Notes: generated by a model not told the origin, from the sequence alone. A stretch of DNA of 64,000 nucleotides from Paenibacillus sp. FSL A5-0031 (GCF_001956295.1 NZ_MRTD01000009.1:1-64000), one strand, 5' to 3'; shown: positions 8,969 through 18,278, numbered from the stretch's first letter. Translations and numbers: made by a program.

Positions 8969-9332
8969 TGGTAGTTTATAAACACAGTACGAGTCGATAG
9001 TGAATGAGTTCGGTTCATCTGAGAGAAGGAGTAGTTAAAAGAAATTCAAACTGATGATGTGTTTTACGGTTGCCTAAGCGAAGAAGCTATTTGGGGGCTG
9101 CAGCACTTTTCAATTTTCATGTAAACGGTTCCAAAAGGCTAAGAATGACTGGGAAAGTTTAAAAATGTCTCACTACATACTAGGTTACTCATACGGTAAG
9201 CTAATAGTAGTCCTTATATTTACAGATCTTCCATTATGAATACTTAGGGGTGATGTTGGAATCCTCTTCGCTGTCTGGTTGCCAAGCAAGCTAATGGTAT
9301 AAGCCGAACCTAAGAAATGGGAGGTAATAATT
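8959..9332. other. Intergenic region before the GH43 gene
   Basis: No convincing gene is seen in these ~370 bases. They hold a cre-type CcpA site at 9119-9133 and the GGGAGGT ribosome binding site of the GH43 gene. Confidence 0.6.
9119..9133 (+). promoter_or_regulatory. Catabolite-responsive element (cre) upstream of the GH43 gene
   Basis: The 15 bases atgtaaacggttcca match the relaxed CcpA consensus WTGNAANCGNWNNCW at every fixed position. The site lies ~200 bases before the GH43 start, so glucose repression of this extracellular enzyme is plausible. Confidence 0.6.
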
Positions 9333-11150
9333 ATGCGTAAAAGGTTTTTAAGTTTGTTTTTGTCAGCAGCGATGCTTCTGTCCGTCCTTATCGGATTCAA
9401 TTCCTCTACATTAGCCGCGGATCCAATTATCAGTTCTGGAAATCCCATTTTTACTAGTATTTTCACCGCCGACCCTTCTGCTCGAGTGTGGAATGACGGA
9501 CGTATCTACGTGTACGCGTCACACGATATCTTTCCATCCAGAGGCAGCGATTTGATGGATAAATATCACGTCTTCTCGTCGGACAATATGGTCGACTGGG
9601 TGGACGAAGGAGAGATCCTGAGCGCGGACGATGTGCCGTGGGGACGGCCGGAAGGGGGCTTTATGTGGGCTCCGGATGCCGCATACAAGAACGGAACCTA
9701 CTACTTCTATTTTCCACATCCTAGCGACACGAATTGGAATAGTTCTTGGAAGATCGGCGTGGCAACAAGCGACAAGCCTGCCGAGGACTTCGAGGTTCAA
9801 GGGTATATACAGGGGCTTCCTGACAGCAATTTGATTGATCCTAACGTATTCCGCGACGACAACGGAACCTATTACCTGTATGCCGGAGGAGGAGGTACCA
9901 GCTACGGGATGAAGCTTGGTGCCGACATGGTGTCGATAGATGGTCCCGTTAAGCAGTTCACCGAGCTGGAGGATTTCCACGAGGCTACTTGGGTGTTTAA
10001 GCGTGGAAGCGTTTATTATTTAATGTACTCCGACAATAATCCTGGCGCGAACCGGATGCGGTATGCAACCAGCAGCAATCCTCTTGGACCATGGACCAAC
10101 CGCGGCGTCATACTGGATCCGGTATTCGGAAGTGAAACTTCGCATGGATCTGTTGTGGAATACAAAGGGAATTGGTATATGTTTTATCATAATGCGAAAA
10201 TCTCCTCGAACGGTACGCTGCGTTCCGTCGCCGTAGATCGGTTGTATTTCAATTCTGACGGGACAATCCAAAAGGTCATACAGACGTCCGAAGGAGTACC
10301 GGCTGTTGGACCGCGCTCAACCGCTACAGAGGTCAAGTACTACGATTTGATTAACGAAAGCTTTGACGCATATACACAGAAAACGGAGTATGCCATGAAT
10401 ATGAGCAACGTATCTATAGGAGGAGGGGCGACCCGATCCGGTGCAAATGTTGAAAATATGCATACACAAGGCTCCTACATTCAGTTGAATGGAATCAACG
10501 GCGGCGCAGGCGGAAAAGCGCTTCTTACCGTGCTCTATTCTTCCGGGGACAGCGGATCAGCCTTTAAGGTAGATGCAAGCGGCGACACGGCCGGAGACGG
10601 TTATTTTCTTTCCCTGCCTGGCACGGGAGGGTGGGGAAATTATACCGGTCGAACGAACCGTCTAATTGATTTGAATTCGGGCACGAACAATCAAATCCGG
10701 CTAAGCGGCGGTATGGGAGGAGTCAACGTATCGCGCGTCATCGTATCCTTGATCCCGCAAACGACACAAGAAGCGGAATATCCGATGAGCGGAGCTAACG
10801 TGTCAGTCGGGGGAGGGGCGACGAAGTCGGGTGGAAACATTGAAAATATGCATATCCCGGGCTCCTACTTCGAGCTGACTGGGGTTGGCGGTGGTATGGG
10901 CGGCCAGAAGCTTTTGACCGTGGTTTATGCTTCAGCGGATGCCCAAACAACCTTTAAAGTGAACGCCAGCGGCGACCCGTCGGGGAACGGCTATTCGCTT
11001 ACTTTGCCTGGCACGGGAGGCTGGAGTGCCTACACCGGTCGGGCCAGTCGCATCATCGATTTGAATACAGGCAACAGCAACGTTATTCGGGTGAGCGGCG
11101 GCATGGGCGGAGCTAACGTGAGCCTAGTCATCGTCTCGTCGATTCCGTAA
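9333..11150 (+). CDS. Secreted glycoside hydrolase family 43 enzyme with two C-terminal beta-rich repeats
   Basis: A 605-residue protein with a Sec signal peptide (MRKRFLSLFLSAAMLL..., cleavage near residue 29). Residues ~35-345 form a five-bladed-propeller GH43 domain. Candidate catalytic residues are the base Asp47 (FTADPSARVW), the pKa-modulating Asp169 (LIDPNVFRDDNG) and the acid Glu217 (FHEATWVFKRG). GH43 enzymes cleave arabinose- or xylose-containing polysaccharides. Two ~123-residue repeats follow (~352-475 and ~480-605), each with VGGGAT..G.N.ENMH and LPGTGGW..YTGR.. elements. They look like carbohydrate-binding modules (CBM6/35-like fold is a guess). The start has GGGAGGTAATAATTATG. 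It is monocistronic with a cre upstream. Exact substrate is unknown. Confidence 0.87.
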   Translation: MRKRFLSLFLSAAMLLSVLIGFNSSTLAADPIISSGNPIFTSIFTADPSARVWNDGRIYVYASHDIFPSRGSDLMDKYHVFSSDNMVDWVDEGEILSADDVPWGRPEGGFMWAPDAAYKNGTYYFYFPHPSDTNWNSSWKIGVATSDKPAEDFEVQGYIQGLPDSNLIDPNVFRDDNGTYYLYAGGGGTSYGMKLGADMVSIDGPVKQFTELEDFHEATWVFKRGSVYYLMYSDNNPGANRMRYATSSNPLGPWTNRGVILDPVFGSETSHGSVVEYKGNWYMFYHNAKISSNGTLRSVAVDRLYFNSDGTIQKVIQTSEGVPAVGPRSTATEVKYYDLINESFDAYTQKTEYAMNMSNVSIGGGATRSGANVENMHTQGSYIQLNGINGGAGGKALLTVLYSSGDSGSAFKVDASGDTAGDGYFLSLPGTGGWGNYTGRTNRLIDLNSGTNNQIRLSGGMGGVNVSRVIVSLIPQTTQEAEYPMSGANVSVGGGATKSGGNIENMHIPGSYFELTGVGGGMGGQKLLTVVYASADAQTTFKVNASGDPSGNGYSLTLPGTGGWSAYTGRASRIIDLNTGNSNVIRVSGGMGGANVSLVIVSSIP

Positions 11151-11200
11151 ATAAGAGTCCGTTAAAATAACAAAATAATTGCTTAATCATTAAGCAGGAT

Positions 11201-11254
11201 GAGGGCTTTGACAGGTTACTGGTTGGTGACCTGTTGCGGCCCTCTTTGGGCTTT
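11201..11254 (+). terminator. Terminator of the GH43 gene
   Basis: A long imperfect stem (gagggc at 11201-11206 with gccctc at 11239-11244; inner acaggttac with gtgacctgt) is followed by tttgggctttt, 50 bases after the stop. Confidence 0.7.
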
Positions 11255-11335
11255 TACGTTCAACATTAAAATTAAGCAAGTGTTTTAATCACGAGTGGGC
11301 GGCAACGCAATTATCCTTAAAAAAGCTACGCTATA

Positions 11336-13612
11336 TCAAATTTTTGACCACCCGAATACCGGCTGCAAAATCTTGCGAATATAATAAGCCATTATCGTCA
11401 TGGGGGTCCAAGAGCTGCGCTTGTTCTGGATGTATTGATCGTTGATAATATAAGTCCGAGTGGAAGTAGGGCTCTTCAGACCAAACATTTCCCACTTCGC
11501 CGGATCATTCGAACCTTCGAGCCTTACAAGCATATTCTCCGACTCACTATTTATTTTAGCCGGAATTTGCTCGTAGGCTTGGGCGATTTGCACATGAAAT
11601 TCGTCGATCGGATTGCGGCTGGCAAGGCTCTCCAAGTGGATGCCTTCGCGAATGTAAGAAACGTATGCCAGATGGTCAGCCCAGATCTCGTCGATATAAA
11701 AAAGTCGTACCCGCTGCTCCGAAGGGCTCATCGGCTTCTCGCCTTTCAAAATTCCGAGCCTCTCCTCGTATAGAATTCGCCTCTGATCCTCCACCATATC
11801 CGAATAACAGTTCAGTTCCTGGCGGATATGAAAGTTTTGCCCCATTGCAACGCGCTGAATATGCGCGATTTTGCTGCGGAGCCCCGGCTTTTCGAGAGCC
11901 TCATCCTGCCTCAGATTGCGAAACGCTTTATCGATGCCGAACTGAAGCAACAACTCGTCCTCCAAGCTTACGAAAATTACGGAAGCTCCCGGGTCGCCTT
12001 GGCGGCCAGAACGCCCGCGCATTTGGTCGTCGATCCGAACGCTTTCGTTTACATGTGTGCCAATTACATACAGCCCACCAAGCTTGGCGACAGCTTCTGC
12101 TTGCGAGGGGTTGCCGCCGCCGAGCCGAATGTCGACGCCACGGCCTGCCATATTCGTAGACACCGTCACGGCCCCGATTTCTCCTGCTTTGGCTATGATC
12201 TCAGCTTCTTTTGCGTCGTTTTTTGCATTCAGAACATGGCAAGGTACATCGGCAACCGCTAGCGCCTCCGCCAGCATGTCAGATTCTTCGACGCTTGATG
12301 TACCAATGAGAATCGGACGACCCGTCGCATGGACGGATATGATTTCTTTTACAAGTGCCTTGAGTTTGGCTTCTTTATGAGTATAAATCCGGTAGGGATG
12401 GTCAATCCGTATGTTTGGCCGGTTCGGCATAATTTGTACGACTTGCAGCGCATAAATATCTTCGAATTCCATTGCGGAAGCGTAAGCGGTAGCCGTCATT
12501 CCACAAATCTTCGGATATAGGCTAAGGAAGTGTTGAAGGGTGATTGTCCCGAGAATTTCCCCGCCGGATATCGACTGGAGCCCTTCTTTGGCCGCAAGTG
12601 CAGCTTGCAGCCCGTCCGGCAAATGCCTGTTCTCCGCCACGCGGCCGGTATATTCGTCGATCAGCTCGATTTTACCGCTCCGGACGATATAATCAACGTC
12701 TTTTTTCAATAACAATTCCACATGCAGCGCGCAATTTAATGACGTTAACAAAAGACTATTATGGCTATCGTACAAATTGCCGCATCCGAGCAGCGACTCA
12801 ACTTTCGCAGAGCCTGCTTCATTTAAATATACGTTCCGCTCAAACTCGTCGAAGTCGAAATGCTCTACTTGCTCGAGATGCCGAGCCACTTCTGCGAAAC
12901 GAATGCCGTCGTTGCTGGAAGAGCCCGACTCGCCGGCGATGACTAGCGGCACCCGCGCTTCGTCGAGAAGCAGTGAATCCGCTTCGTCGACGATGACGTA
13001 GTGGAAAGGACGATGTACGGTATCGGCTTCGCCCAGTGCGATCGTGTCTCGCAAATAATCGAATCCCGCCTCCTTGGCTGTAACATAGGTTATATCCGCG
13101 GCGTACGCTTCGCGTTTCTCGGACAGGTTCATGCCCGCTTGAACCGAGTTTATAGTTAACCCTAGGAAACGATAGATTGGGCCCATCCACTCCGCATCTC
13201 GATTTGCCAAATAATCGTTAAAAGTCAGCACATGAACGCCTTCGCCTGTCAGCGCATTTAGATAAGCAGGCATAACAGCAGAGAGTGTTTTTCCTTCACC
13301 GGTATGCTGCTCGATCAAAAATCTCTCGTGAAGAGCGATGGCAGCGATGATCTGAACATCGTAAGGCTGTAATCCGAGTGTTCTTTTCGCTGTCTCACAG
13401 ACTAACGCATAAGCATCGATAAGCAGCTCATCCAAAGGCGTACCCGATTTTGCTTTCTCTCTTAGCCGGAGGGATTCCGCTTGAAGTTGCCCATCGTCCC
13501 ATGCTTCCAAATTCCGTTTCCTAATGAGCTCCACTTTGTCCTGATAGACTTGCAGTTTATGCTGGGTATCGCGGTCTTTGAACTTTTGCATCAGCTTGGC
13601 GGCTATATTCAT
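11336..13612 (-). CDS. SecA2-like accessory preprotein translocase ATPase
   Basis: A 758-residue SecA homologue. Visible parts are Walker A HTGEGKT (~103-109; housekeeping SecA usually has KTGEGKT), the DEAD-type Walker B VIVDEADSLLLDEAR (~207-220), the preprotein-crosslinking region, motif VI DQMRGRSGRQGDPG and the helical scaffold/wing region. The protein lacks the acidic C-terminal linker and the Cys-rich zinc tail that bind SecB and lipid in housekeeping SecA, and is ~80 residues shorter than usual SecA. Both points suggest a second, specialised SecA. ATG at 13612 has AGGGGAG about 11 bases upstream and is preferred over a GTG at 13678 that has no ribosome binding site. No secY2 or adhesin gene is adjacent, so its substrate is not indicated. 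Confidence 0.85.
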   Translation of the reverse strand: MNIAAKLMQKFKDRDTQHKLQVYQDKVELIRKRNLEAWDDGQLQAESLRLREKAKSGTPLDELLIDAYALVCETAKRTLGLQPYDVQIIAAIALHERFLIEQHTGEGKTLSAVMPAYLNALTGEGVHVLTFNDYLANRDAEWMGPIYRFLGLTINSVQAGMNLSEKREAYAADITYVTAKEAGFDYLRDTIALGEADTVHRPFHYVIVDEADSLLLDEARVPLVIAGESGSSSNDGIRFAEVARHLEQVEHFDFDEFERNVYLNEAGSAKVESLLGCGNLYDSHNSLLLTSLNCALHVELLLKKDVDYIVRSGKIELIDEYTGRVAENRHLPDGLQAALAAKEGLQSISGGEILGTITLQHFLSLYPKICGMTATAYASAMEFEDIYALQVVQIMPNRPNIRIDHPYRIYTHKEAKLKALVKEIISVHATGRPILIGTSSVEESDMLAEALAVADVPCHVLNAKNDAKEAEIIAKAGEIGAVTVSTNMAGRGVDIRLGGGNPSQAEAVAKLGGLYVIGTHVNESVRIDDQMRGRSGRQGDPGASVIFVSLEDELLLQFGIDKAFRNLRQDEALEKPGLRSKIAHIQRVAMGQNFHIRQELNCYSDMVEDQRRILYEERLGILKGEKPMSPSEQRVRLFYIDEIWADHLAYVSYIREGIHLESLASRNPIDEFHVQIAQAYEQIPAKINSESENMLVRLEGSNDPAKWEMFGLKSPTSTRTYIINDQYIQNKRSSWTPMTIMAYYIRKILQPVFGWSKI

Positions 13613-14484
13613 AGGAATTTGATCTCCCCTCGGTAGAAATTCGATTAGTTTTGGATAATATTTGTGCTGACCTGTCACCTAATAGGTTTAAAATCACTTC
13701 ATATAAGCAAAACCATATACTGCACTTATCGTTATCACCGTACTCTAAAAAGCAAAGCTGACCGCGATCCAGCAGAGGACGCGTTTGGACAAGCTTTGAG
13801 CGTGACCCATTGCTGCCACTCAGACCAGACACTTCGAGAAGCAATATAATCGAAATAAATGGCTAATGCATAATCCATGACAGCAGCTTACTTCTCCTCC
13901 TCCTTTAAATAAAACACTTCCTAAACGGGAACCTTGTAAGTTACGGCAAATTTGAGAGCGAACGTAATCGAAGGGGAGTAGTCTCCTTTCTCGATAACCC
14001 TTCTGTCTGGCGAGTCGCTGCAACCGTCTGAAGCGCGCCCTCAGTCCACGATCGTTGTTAACAAGCATACGAGGGACCGTCTCTAGTTATTGGTTAGAAA
14101 ATATTGTAATTTGTGTATTGCAAAATGTAAATCATATATTGCATTCCAGTGGCGGAAAGTGTCTGAAAATACTTTGATTAAGCTTTGTGTTAAGTACGAA
14201 GATAGTACATATTTTTCTGCTAACCTTCCACTGAGTTTTTTATTTCAGGTGATTACATATTTATCCTCCTAAATTTGTTCGCTTTCAACTAGCTGCAAAA
14301 CTCGATGGCATTTTGGTAGGCAGATTCCCTTTTTAAGTAGTCAATATGCTCAGCAATGAATGGAATACTATCGTCTCTATTTTTATATTTTCAGGTTAAT
14401 GGAAGAGTGGTATTATAACGAATAATAGGTTTAATTTCAATTATTTTACAAAATTAGATTGGATAAAGGGGGTAACGCTTTATT
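13613..14484. other. Gene-poor 870-bp region between secA2-like and kinase genes
   Basis: No gene is convincingly supported. On the minus strand a short frame (13878 down to 13735, 47 codons, beginning MDYALAIYFDYIASRSV) follows a strong AGGAGGAGG tract, but the spacing is ~14 bases, too long for comfort. The minus strand also has an 82-codon open frame (14068-13820) with no clear start signal. 14090-14484 is AT-rich with nothing recognisable. Confidence 0.5.
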
Positions 14485-15324
14485 ATGCTAGGCAAATGCA
14501 TAGGCATTGGCTCCAGCTGTGAGGTGCATGAGTGGGGCGAAGAGGGAAAAGTAGTAAAGTTGTTTCATGCTGGCACGCCATTGGAAGCTGTTCAGCTCGA
14601 ATATCGGAACAGTTCTGCTGCTTGGTCCAGCGGACTACCGGCAGCGCGCCCGTTCGAGCAAGTCGTGTGGGATAACCGCCTTGGTATCGTCTTCGAGAAA
14701 GTAGTCGGATCGACATTCGTGAATCGTTTTTTTGAACAACTGCATGCTTTTCATGAAATTGATTTTGACGATGTAGACAGCGATTTAAGGAAATTTGCTC
14801 GCGTCCTGTATAACATTCATAAAGGAGACATCAGCGGGATCGTTAATGAGCAAAAGGAGCATTTGAAGGTAATCATCGGTAGACCCTCCTTGCTGACGGA
14901 AGACGAAATAACTGCCCTCCATGCTTATGTGGATCAGTTGCCTAATAAACGAATGCTATGCCACGGCGACACGAACGTCAATAATCTCATTTTGCGAGAA
15001 GGTATACCAGTTATGATTGATTGGATGCATGCCGTGATTGGCAACCCGGCGGCGGATATCGCGGAAGTATGCGTGACGATCCTGTATGCTGTGCTGCCCC
15101 CAGAAACGCCGCCTGACGTTAACGCATTCTTTGAATTCTCGCGGCAGACAGCTTACCGTATATTCGTCGATGAATATTGCAAGCTGTCTGGCGTGACAGA
15201 AGATGAAATACTCCCTTGGTACGTTCCCGTCGCCGCTCGTCAGCTCGCATCGGGTGCTTTATCAGACGTACAAGCGAAAAAGCTTGTTGCTTTGATTAGG
15301 GATAAGCTCAGTATCGTGCTTTAG
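14485..15324 (+). CDS. Aminoglycoside phosphotransferase-family kinase
   Basis: A 279-residue protein with the eukaryotic-like kinase fold of the APH family. It has an N-terminal ATP-binding lobe (GIGSSCEVHEWG as the Gly-rich loop, VVKLF with the lysine), the catalytic motif LCHGDTNVNNLIL (His160-Asp162, Asn167) and the metal-binding Asp179 in VMIDW. The phosphate acceptor cannot be predicted: relatives phosphorylate aminoglycosides, choline, fructosamines or unknown small molecules, and resistance should not be assumed. The start is supported by AAAGGGGGTAACGCTTTATTATG. It is monocistronic, flanked by trpB in the same direction after 180 bases. Confidence 0.8.
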   Translation: MLGKCIGIGSSCEVHEWGEEGKVVKLFHAGTPLEAVQLEYRNSSAAWSSGLPAARPFEQVVWDNRLGIVFEKVVGSTFVNRFFEQLHAFHEIDFDDVDSDLRKFARVLYNIHKGDISGIVNEQKEHLKVIIGRPSLLTEDEITALHAYVDQLPNKRMLCHGDTNVNNLILREGIPVMIDWMHAVIGNPAADIAEVCVTILYAVLPPETPPDVNAFFEFSRQTAYRIFVDEYCKLSGVTEDEILPWYVPVAARQLASGALSDVQAKKLVALIRDKLSIVL

Positions 15325-15451
15325 CGAAGAGGACTGTAACAGGTTAAGGACAAGTTTACGATTGGGAGTCATTTTCAGAGCATGACTGCAAGCTAGAGTG
15401 TTATTATTCTATCGTGTGACAATACACGTATATAAAATATCAAAGAAAATT

Positions 15452-15480
15452 ATGGTAATATAGTTTTGATAGATTACCAT
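15452..15480 (+). promoter_or_regulatory. Inverted repeat just upstream of solitary trpB (candidate operator)
   Basis: Two 8-base arms, atggtaat (15452-15459) and attaccat (15473-15480), flank a 13-base spacer and end 10 bases before the GGAGG site of trpB. Position and symmetry fit a repressor site; the regulator is unknown. Confidence 0.35.
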
Positions 15481-15504
15481 TTTAATTTATGGAGGCGCTT
15501 ACTT

Positions 15505-16665
15505 ATGGACCAACAGTTGCAGCAAGAGGGGTACTTCGGGGAATTCGGAGGCAGCTTCGTTCCACCGGAATTGCAGGAAGTGCTAAACTATTTGAGCGAG
15601 CAATTTTACAAGTTCAGGGAAGATCCGGACTTTCAGGAAGAGCTCAGCTATTATCTGCGTGAATATGTTGGCCGCAAGAGCCCGCTCACGTATGCGGAGA
15701 GGCTGTCCAAATCGTGGGGAGGACCCAAGATCTACTTAAAGCGCGAAGATCTGAACCATACTGGTGCGCATAAGATCAATAACGCTATTGGCCAGATCCT
15801 ACTAGCCAAGCGAATGGGCGCCAAGCGGATTATCGCCGAGACTGGTGCGGGTCAGCACGGAGTTGCGACTGCTACGGCCTGTGCTATGTTTAATATGGAA
15901 TGCGTCATCTATATGGGAGCCGAAGATATGCGCCGCCAGGCGCTTAACGTGTTCCGGATGGAACTACTGGGTGCTACTGTTGTGCCGGTTGATAAGGGGC
16001 AGGGTCGACTGAAGGACGCCGTGGATGAAGCATTGGGTGATCTGGTTCGTAATTATAAAAATACATTTTATTTGCTCGGTTCTGCGGTTGGTCCACATCC
16101 GTTTCCGACGATGGTTAAGCATTTTCAGGCGGTCATCAGTGAAGAGTCGAAGCAGCAGATTTTGGAGAAGGAAGGTCGTTTGCCTGATGCGGTAGTAGCC
16201 TGTGCGGGCGGTGGCAGCAATGCGATTGGAGCGTTCGCTCATTACATCGACGAGCCGAGCGTTCGCTTAATCGGCGTTGAACCCGATCAAGCACCGACTT
16301 TAACGGAAGGCGTTCCGGGCATGATTCACGGCTTCAAATGCTTGGTACTACTGGACGAAGAAGGAGAGCCGCGGAAGACGTATTCGATCGCCGCGGGGCT
16401 CGATTATCCGGGTATCGGGCCAGAGCATAGCCACTTGAAGGTGACAGGGCGCGCCGAATATGCGACGGTTACCAATCAGGAAGTGCTGGAAGCGTTCCAA
16501 GAACTTTCTCGTACGGAAGGAATTATCCCTGCCTTGGAGAGCGCGCACGCGGTTGCCTATGCCAAGAAGCTGGCGCCAACGATGGATCAAGATCAGATCC
16601 TAATCATTAACCTTTCTGGACGTGGAGACAAAGATGTCGAGCAAGTATTTCAGATGATTAAATAA
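15505..16665 (+). CDS. trpB: Tryptophan synthase beta chain, solitary copy
   Basis: A 386-residue TrpB. It condenses indole with L-serine to tryptophan using pyridoxal phosphate. Seen are the N-terminal [15 protein letters not shown], the PLP lysine in [16 protein letters not shown], the catalytic Glu region [15 protein letters not shown], the phosphate-binding [13 protein letters not shown], and the C-terminal NLSGRGDKD. This is the TrpB1 type that normally pairs with TrpA, but no trpA or other trp gene is near. It may be a second copy that scavenges indole or serves elsewhere. ATG at 15505 follows GGAGG by nine bases; an upstream TTG at 15466 lacks a ribosome binding site. A terminator follows at 16757. 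Confidence 0.93.
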   Translation: MDQQLQQEGYFGEFGGSFVPPELQEVLNYLSEQFYKFREDPDFQEELSYYLREYVGRKSPLTYAERLSKSWGGPKIYLKREDLNHTGAHKINNAIGQILLAKRMGAKRIIAETGAGQHGVATATACAMFNMECVIYMGAEDMRRQALNVFRMELLGATVVPVDKGQGRLKDAVDEALGDLVRNYKNTFYLLGSAVGPHPFPTMVKHFQAVISEESKQQILEKEGRLPDAVVACAGGGSNAIGAFAHYIDEPSVRLIGVEPDQAPTLTEGVPGMIHGFKCLVLLDEEGEPRKTYSIAAGLDYPGIGPEHSHLKVTGRAEYATVTNQEVLEAFQELSRTEGIIPALESAHAVAYAKKLAPTMDQDQILIINLSGRGDKDVEQVFQMIK

Positions 16666-16756
16666 TAACAACCGTCGGCTGCATCTATGCAAGATCGGCT
16701 GCGGTACGATGAAAACAATCACGATTATCACGATGTAATCTAGAATTTGGAATAGC

Positions 16757-16798
16757 AGACCGGGAGACTCCTAAGTAGAGAGACTCCCGGTCTTTGTT
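16757..16798 (+). terminator. Terminator of trpB
   Basis: Perfect 10-bp stem agaccgggag (16757-16766)/ctcccggtct (16784-16793) followed by tttgttat. Confidence 0.8.
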
Positions 16799-16930
16799 AT
16801 ATAATTGGCAGAAGCGCTCCATTGAAGATTGGAATCACACCATATACTATAGATATGAAGGCTAATAGAGCAATCTAAGGCTAAAGGTTCCATAATGGAT
16901 TACATAAATGAACGAAAGAGGCGAGTCAAA

Positions 16931-17785
16931 ATGAATAACATCGTGTCGTTGGAATGGCTAAAGGAGAAAATCGGTGAGCCAAAACTTGTCATCGCGGATT
17001 GCCGTTTTCGTTTGGACGATCCCGATGCGGGGCCCAGAGCGTACGAGGAGTCCCATATTCCGGGGGCTGTTTATATGGATCTGGAGAAGGATCTATCCGG
17101 TGAGGTCGAGGAATATGGCGGACGCCATCCGCTTCCCGATATTTTTGCAATGACAGTGACGTTCGCCAGGACGGGCATAAGCAACGATTCGATTGTGGTC
17201 GCGTATGACGATCAAGGCGGAGCGATGGCTTCTCGGCTGTGGTGGCTGCTGAAGTATATGGGACATGAGCAGGTCTATGTGCTGGATAAAGGCTTCTCGG
17301 CATGGGTCACAGAAGGGTTGCCTGTATCAACTGAGAACAAAGTGGTACAGCCTGCGACATACCTTGCAACGGTTCAGCACAATATGCTAGTTGAAATGGA
17401 TGAGGTTAAGGAGCTGCTTGGCAGCGAGGGAGTAACGCTTATCGACTCGCGCGAAGCTCCACGCTACCGCGGAGAGGTCGAGCCGATCGACCGCGTCGCA
17501 GGCCACATCCCAGGCGCGATTAATCGTTTCTGGAAAGAGGGTCTAACGGAATCCGGCGGTTGGAAGGACGTCGCCGCTCAAACCGATCGGTTCTATGATC
17601 TGGACAAGAACGGCGAGCTGATCGTGTATTGCGGATCAGGCGTCACAGCTACGCCAAACGTCATTGCGCTGCAGGAAGCAGGCTTCACGAAAGTGCGCTT
17701 GTATGCAGGAAGCTGGAGCGATTGGATTAGTTTCTCTAACAACCCAATCGCCATCGGGGACGAAGAAGAACGGTTAGAAGAATAG
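16931..17785 (+). CDS. Sulfurtransferase with two rhodanese domains (thiosulfate/3-mercaptopyruvate type)
   Basis: A 284-residue protein made of two rhodanese domains. The second holds the active-site loop YCGSGVTA with Cys234. The first has AYDDQGGAMASR with Asp in place of Cys and is catalytically silent, as is normal for the family. The CGSGVTA loop is the form usually linked to 3-mercaptopyruvate or thiosulfate sulfurtransferases, which move sulfane sulfur to cyanide or thiols in the cytoplasm. ATG at 16931 has GAGGCGA eight bases upstream and gives the usual MNNIVSLEWL beginning. An ATG at 16895 would add 12 residues. It is monocistronic, between two terminators. Confidence 0.87.
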   Translation: MNNIVSLEWLKEKIGEPKLVIADCRFRLDDPDAGPRAYEESHIPGAVYMDLEKDLSGEVEEYGGRHPLPDIFAMTVTFARTGISNDSIVVAYDDQGGAMASRLWWLLKYMGHEQVYVLDKGFSAWVTEGLPVSTENKVVQPATYLATVQHNMLVEMDEVKELLGSEGVTLIDSREAPRYRGEVEPIDRVAGHIPGAINRFWKEGLTESGGWKDVAAQTDRFYDLDKNGELIVYCGSGVTATPNVIALQEAGFTKVRLYAGSWSDWISFSNNPIAIGDEEERLEE

Positions 17786-17803
17786 CAGTAATTATTCGAT
17801 GAA

Positions 17804-17845
17804 TACATCGCCATGCAGCTTGTAAGCTGCGGCGATGTATTTTTA
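17804..17845 (+). terminator. Terminator of the sulfurtransferase gene
   Basis: Stem tacatcgcc (17804-17812)/ggcgatgta (17831-17839), extended by gcagctt/aagctgc inside, is followed by tttttat. Confidence 0.85.
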
Positions 17846-17981
17846 TATCGTGAACTCAACACGAGGTCAACAAATGGATATCGAACGGTGAAATGAATTA
17901 TTTACAGAGACCTAGCGTACACTCTTATTCATCTTAAATGTACAAAGGTGCCGGAACCTTTGCCCGTAATTGTTCAGTTTC

Positions 17982-18010
17982 TTGATTAGACAAGGTGACG
18001 TTTCTATGAT
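17982..18010 (+). promoter_or_regulatory. Promoter of the L25 (ctc) gene
   Basis: TTGATT (17982-17987) and TATGAT (18005-18010) are separated by 17 bases. Transcription would begin near 18016, giving a leader of ~200 bases that starts with the hairpin at 18029-18058. Confidence 0.6.
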
Positions 18011-18028
18011 ATGGTGTGGTTTACAGAT

Positions 18029-18058
18029 AGGCATTCCACTTTCCGAAGTGGGGTGCCT
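18029..18058 (+). other. Stable hairpin in the L25 leader
   Basis: A 13-bp stem (aggcattccactt with aagtggggtgcct, two G-T pairs) closes a four-base TCCG loop. No T-run follows, so it is not a simple terminator. Its place at the 5' end of the predicted mRNA suggests a stability element or a regulatory leader. Confidence 0.5.
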
Positions 18059-18131
18059 TCCTGTATATTTACGGAGGTTTTACATTAAATGTATTGTGCC
18101 GTAATCGGCAGAACATGGAGGTGGTGATGCT

Positions 18132-18278
18132 ATGTTTCGCTCTTTATCCCCAATCGGGGAAGATTCAGCGACTAAGGAACAAGCGCAAAGATCTTTTAAT
18201 AAAGAGGAGAGAGTTAAGCATGACAACATTTATGCAAGCAGAGAAACGTACACATTTGAATACATCAGGGCTTCGTAA
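18132..18278 (+). CDS. Possible 48-codon ORF overlapping the L25 start in another frame
   Basis: ATG at 18132 lies seven bases after GGAGGTGG (18117-18124), a stronger site than that of the L25 gene. The frame runs 48 codons (MFRSLSPIGEDSATKEQAQR...) and ends 58 bases inside the L25 gene in a different frame. The same site could serve ATG 18127, which is in frame with L25 and would add 31 residues to it. No family is recognised. This is either translational control of L25, an extended L25 or coincidence. Confidence 0.3.
   Translation: MFRSLSPIGEDSATKEQAQRSFNKEERVKHDNIYASRETYTFEYIRAS

Noticed and set aside
13820..14068. 82-codon Arg-rich minus-strand frame (possible transposase scrap)
   Set aside because: No recognisable motif, no ribosome binding site and no terminal repeats nearby.
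14485..15324. Calling the APH-family kinase an antibiotic-resistance gene
   Set aside because: The family motif is present, but relatives act on many substrates and nothing nearby indicates aminoglycosides.
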